From positions 1 to 5,085 of the forward strand of contig URCA01000082.1 of NCBI GenBank assembly GCA_900546265.1: DNA of 5,085 bases. The letters run 5' to 3'. Shown here in pieces: positions 4,209 through 5,085 of this stretch; position 1 is the first letter of the stretch; the number at the start of each line of letters is the position of its first letter. The notes under the pieces were generated by a model that was not told the origin of the DNA, did no database searches, and worked only from the letters and a program-made list of their open reading frames with translations. The translations under genes and the position numbers were made by a program. The DNA comes from an uncultured Oscillospiraceae bacterium. GTDB lineage: Bacteria; Bacillota; Clostridia; Oscillospirales; Acutalibacteraceae.

Positions 4209-4988
4209 ATGCCGAAAAAGGGACGGGCGATTGGGCTGGGGCTGCTGGCGGTGCTGGCGGCCGCGGCGCTGGCGATGCTGACGCTGGGCAGGGACAGTCT
4301 GCCCGCTTTAGGGCGGCTGTTTTCCCCGGGGCCGGGGATTCTCGACGACCCCGCCGGTTTGGTGCGGCGGGACATGCCGGCGGTGCCCGTACTACTTCAG
4401 AAGCCGGAGCTTCCCGCCGGGTGCGAGGCCACAGCGGCGGCCATGCTGCTCGGCGCCTACGGCTACGCCGTTTCCAAGGAGGAGATGGCACGGGCCATCC
4501 CCCGGGCCCCTTTCGAAAAGCGGGACGGACGGGTATACGGCCCCGATCCCCGCGACATGTACGCGGGGGATCCCTTTTCGGCGGAGGGGTACGGGGTATA
4601 CGCCGACCCGGTGGCCGCGGCAATGCAGCGGGAGATCGACCGGCTGGGCGGCGGCGCGTCCGTTTATCTGCTGGAGGCTGAGGACGAGGGAGCGGTACTG
4701 GCCGCCGTCGACGCGGGATACCCCGTGTGCATCTGGGCGACCATGAACATGGCGCCCACGCAGAAAGGCAGTTCCTCCTGGTACCTGCTGGAGGACGGGG
4801 TGTACACCGACGAAAAAATCGAATGGCTGGGCAACGAGCACTGCCTGGTGCTGACGGGATACGGTGCGGACACCGTGACGGTCAACGATCCGCTGGCGGG
4901 AAGGAAAACCTATGGCCGCGCGGTGTTTTTCGCCCGCTGGCGGGAGCAGGGGCGGCAGGCCATCCTGGTGGCGCCGGACAAAAAATAG
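4209..4988 (+). CDS. Membrane-anchored C39-like cysteine peptidase
   Basis: The 259-residue protein begins with a basic MPKKGR stretch and one hydrophobic helix (about 8-27). It lacks a lipobox, so it is probably exported and membrane-anchored, or cleaved by signal peptidase. The rest is a C39-like papain-fold domain (Peptidase_C39_2, YvpB-like). Gln64 and Cys72 lie in LLQKPELPAGCEATAAAMLL, the GDPFSAEGYGVYADP segment (120-134) is typical of the family, and His211 and Asp227 lie in NEHCLVLTGYG and VNDPLAG. The Gln-Cys-His-Asp set is thus intact. The substrate is unknown; extracytoplasmic action is inferred. Unlike true C39 exporters it has no ABC transporter domain. The ATG at 4209 follows GGGGAG (4197-4202) with 6 nt spacing. 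An extended -10 promoter lies 32 nt before the start. A small membrane peptide gene precedes it on the same strand. Confidence 0.88.
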   Translation: MPKKGRAIGLGLLAVLAAAALAMLTLGRDSLPALGRLFSPGPGILDDPAGLVRRDMPAVPVLLQKPELPAGCEATAAAMLLGAYGYAVSKEEMARAIPRAPFEKRDGRVYGPDPRDMYAGDPFSAEGYGVYADPVAAAMQREIDRLGGGASVYLLEAEDEGAVLAAVDAGYPVCIWATMNMAPTQKGSSSWYLLEDGVYTDEKIEWLGNEHCLVLTGYGADTVTVNDPLAGRKTYGRAVFFARWREQGRQAILVAPDKK

Positions 4989-4997
4989 CGAAAAAAT

Positions 4998-5016
4998 GGC
5001 GCGGCGCCCTTCCTTC
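4998..5016 (+). terminator. Weak candidate terminator after the C39-like gene
   Basis: GGCG (4998-5001) and CGCC (5005-5008) close a 3-nt loop, followed by the pyrimidine-rich CTTCCTTC. An A run precedes it. The stem is short and the tail contains Cs, so termination may be partial. Confidence 0.3.
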
Positions 5017-5032
5017 TCGCGGCCGAATGCGG

Positions 5033-5038
5033 TATAAT
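5033..5038 (+). promoter_or_regulatory. -10 box near the right edge
   Basis: A perfect TATAAT lies at 5033-5038. The best -35 candidate at 17 nt spacing is TTCCTT (5010-5015), a poor match. Transcription would start near 5045 and run out of the window through the hairpin at 5054-5082. Confidence 0.5.
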
Positions 5039-5053
5039 AACCTCACGGCGTTC

Positions 5054-5082
5054 TCCAAAGCCTTGCAGCGCAAGCCTTTGGA
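5054..5082 (+). repeat. Strong hairpin at the right edge
   Basis: TCCAAAGCCTTGC (5054-5066) pairs with GCAAGCCTTTGGA (5070-5082) over 13 positions with one C-C mismatch and a 3-nt loop. It begins about 10 nt after the start expected from the TATAAT at 5033. It may be the 5' stem of a leader or small RNA, or a dispersed intergenic repeat; the window ends too soon to tell. Confidence 0.55.
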
Positions 5083-5085
5083 CGC

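Noticed and set aside
3923..4623. Two minus-strand frames (3923-4375 and 4108-4623) across the small peptide and C39 genes
   Set aside because: They are full of Pro, Arg and Ser, overlap real promoters and coding sequence, and contain no recognisable motif. The terminator-like hairpin at 4140-4160 would also cut through them.
1..5085. CRISPR array, tRNA or rRNA genes, insertion sequence ends
   Set aside because: No regularly spaced repeats, cloverleaf-like sequence, rRNA-like stretch or transposase-like frame was seen by eye on either strand.

Overview
The window looks like chromosomal housekeeping DNA from a GC-rich Bacillota (Firmicute), most likely a gut Oscillospiraceae-type clostridium. 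Three things point there: MreB, Maf and DUF4321 proteins close to the Gram-positive versions, sigma-A-type promoters of AT-rich sequence set in GC-rich DNA, and strong AGGAG-like ribosome binding sites. The taxon is an inference from style and gene content, not from a marker gene. No rRNA, tRNA, CRISPR, transposase or phage gene was seen.

Layout from left to right. Positions 1-171 hold no gene that can be supported, only short inverted and direct repeats, including a probable terminator for the gene that follows. Positions 172-1182 (minus) encode the actin-like cell-shape protein MreB. It has its own promoter at 1364-1392, an AT-rich upstream element and a structured leader of about 175 nt. 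Positions 1498-3823 (minus) form one likely operon, read right to left: an alpha/beta hydrolase of the monoacylglycerol lipase type, then dut (dUTPase, overlapping it by ATGA), then a DUF4321 small membrane protein (TTG start), then maf (nucleotide pyrophosphatase, 5 nt later). A well-matched sigma-A promoter (TTGCAA-17-TACTAT) lies just upstream of the hydrolase.

The region 3824-4025 is divergent. It carries the minus promoter for the hydrolase operon, a plus promoter for a 35-residue single-span membrane peptide at 4026-4133 (not a recognised family), and an inverted repeat between them that could be an operator. The peptide is followed by an extended -10 promoter and a membrane-anchored C39-like cysteine peptidase (4209-4988, plus). 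The right edge has another good -10 box followed by a strong hairpin, the start of a transcript that leaves the window.

Functionally, Dut and Maf are both nucleotide-pool cleaning enzymes, and Maf and MreB are classic neighbours in Gram-positive division and cell-shape loci. The least explained parts are the 35-residue membrane peptide, the long folded mreB leader with its 12-nt direct repeat, and the minus-strand terminator-like hairpin inside the C39 gene's promoter region. I see no complete new multi-gene system.
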